Of a DNA stretch of 6,263 nucleotides, positions 5,602 to 6,263 are shown piece by piece. How positions within the stretch are numbered: the stretch's first letter is position 1; every line of letters begins with the position of its first letter. This DNA comes from Phycisphaerae bacterium. Lineage in GTDB: Bacteria; Planctomycetota; Phycisphaerae; Phycisphaerales; SM1A02. Location: assembly GCA_002684755.1 (NCBI GenBank), contig NYVS01000011.1:11454-17716 (forward strand). The letters are read 5' to 3'. Position numbers and translations under genes: made by a program. The notes under the pieces are model-generated. The model made no database searches. It saw only the letters and a program-made list of their open reading frames with translations, and had not been told where the DNA came from.

Positions 5602-6263
5602 TCAGTCCGCCAGTTCGATGTCCCCGGGACGCCAGGTCTTCTCGAACCACGGCTCGAGCGGACCGTAGAGCCGGAGCAGGGCGAACCAGCCCTTGCCGGG
5701 GACGGTCTGGATCCAGTTCGTGGCGTTGACCCCCTTCGGCGACTCCGGCCCGAAGTACAGGGTGACCGAACCGTCGGCATTCTCCTTCATCGAGTCGCGA
5801 ACGCTGTTCTTGCTCGGCAGGAGCTGCCCGCTCTGCAGTTCCGATCGCGTCTGCGGGTCATAGACCACGAACGACCAGAAATTCTTCGCCGGCACGTCGG
5901 GGGGAATGCGGAGCGTGTAGTTCTTCGAACCGTCGAGGTAATCCCCCTCCGAGTCAGTCGAGATGAGGGCGTACTGCGAACCCACACCGGGCATCTTCAA
6001 GGCCATGGCGGGCGTGTTCACCGTCGCGCAGTAGAAGAAGAGCGTCCGGGCGTCGAGATTCCGACCGCCGGCACCATCCGCGACGAGCCACCGATAGTCA
6101 CCGCCGACGAAGGGCGTGTACCACTGCTGTCCCGGATAGAGGAACGCGGCGGGATCGCGCGGGCGGAGGAAGATCGCCCGCGCCGTGGCGTTGCCGATGG
6201 CGACCGAGTCTTCGAGGATCCCCTTCAATCCCGCGTCCGGATCGAAGGGCTTGCCCTTCTGAA
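5602..6263 (-). CDS. DUF1254/DUF1214 domain protein, partial (N-terminus off the window)
   Basis: The minus-strand frame enters from the right edge and ends with TGA at 5602-5604, giving 219 visible residues. It begins QKGKPFDPDAGLKGILEDS, the conserved linker between the DUF1254 and DUF1214 domains. A TTG at 6228 lies inside this conserved segment and is not the start. The rest is a DUF1214 domain with recognisable stretches YTLRIPPDVPAKNFWSFVVY and SPKGVNATNWIQTVPGKGWF, then a Trp/Gly-rich end. Full-length family members are about 450-480 residues, often secreted, and have no settled biochemical function, so none is given here. It converges on the PEP-CTERM-like gene and is separated from it by two terminators. 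Confidence 0.88.
   Translation of the reverse strand, partial: QKGKPFDPDAGLKGILEDSVAIGNATARAIFLRPRDPAAFLYPGQQWYTPFVGGDYRWLVADGAGGRNLDARTLFFYCATVNTPAMALKMPGVGSQYALISTDSEGDYLDGSKNYTLRIPPDVPAKNFWSFVVYDPQTRSELQSGQLLPSKNSVRDSMKENADGSVTLYFGPESPKGVNATNWIQTVPGKGWFALLRLYGPLEPWFEKTWRPGDIELAD

Noticed and set aside
6226..6228. TTG as start of the DUF1214 gene
   Set aside because: The frame continues to the window edge with QKGKPFDPDAG, a conserved part of the family, so the gene starts outside the window.
1..6263. CRISPR array, tRNA, rRNA, insertion sequence or attachment site
   Set aside because: I found no spaced direct repeats, cloverleaf, transposase motif or terminal repeats by reading both strands.

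Overview
The window is a GC-rich, gene-dense piece of bacterial chromosome. The best taxonomic clue is a small secreted protein (4825-5436) that ends in a Pro-Ala-Pro motif, a hydrophobic helix and an RRRR cluster. This is the PEP-CTERM-like sorting tail typical of Planctomycetota, especially Phycisphaerae, so a planctomycete of that class is the likeliest source. That assignment rests on motif recognition, not on a database search.

Layout from left to right. Five genes on the minus strand fill about 1-4582. In transcription order they are modA (4582-3755), modB (3758-3063), modC (3066-2014), a secreted two-domain thioredoxin-fold protein of the TlpA type (1927-824), and a MoxR-family AAA+ ATPase (767 to beyond base 1, C-terminus cut by the window edge). 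The three mod genes overlap by ATGA at both junctions and form one translationally coupled operon for high-affinity molybdate (or tungstate) import. The TlpA-like gene starts 86 nt after modC at a TTG codon behind a strong Shine-Dalgarno, with a candidate -10 box in the gap. It may therefore be read from its own promoter as well as by read-through. MoxR follows after 56 nt.

A 242-nt divergent intergenic region (4583-4824), less GC-rich than the genes, separates modA from the only plus-strand gene, the PEP-CTERM-like secreted protein. That gene is followed by a hairpin fused to its stop codon, then by a conventional rho-independent terminator. Past these lies a 15-bp perfect hairpin whose T-rich side serves the converging minus-strand gene. 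That last gene (5602 to beyond 6263) is the C-terminal part of a DUF1254/DUF1214 protein whose N-terminus lies outside the window.

Functionally, modABC supplies oxyanion for molybdenum-cofactor enzymes. The TlpA-like protein would act outside the cytoplasmic membrane in thiol-disulfide chemistry. MoxR is a cytoplasmic ATPase of a family that often remodels or activates enzyme complexes. A link between the three is possible but is only inference from order and strand. I see no mobile element, CRISPR array, tRNA, rRNA or convincing new system. The most notable points are the dead second thioredoxin domain, the variant sorting tail, and the cluster of hairpins between the converging genes.
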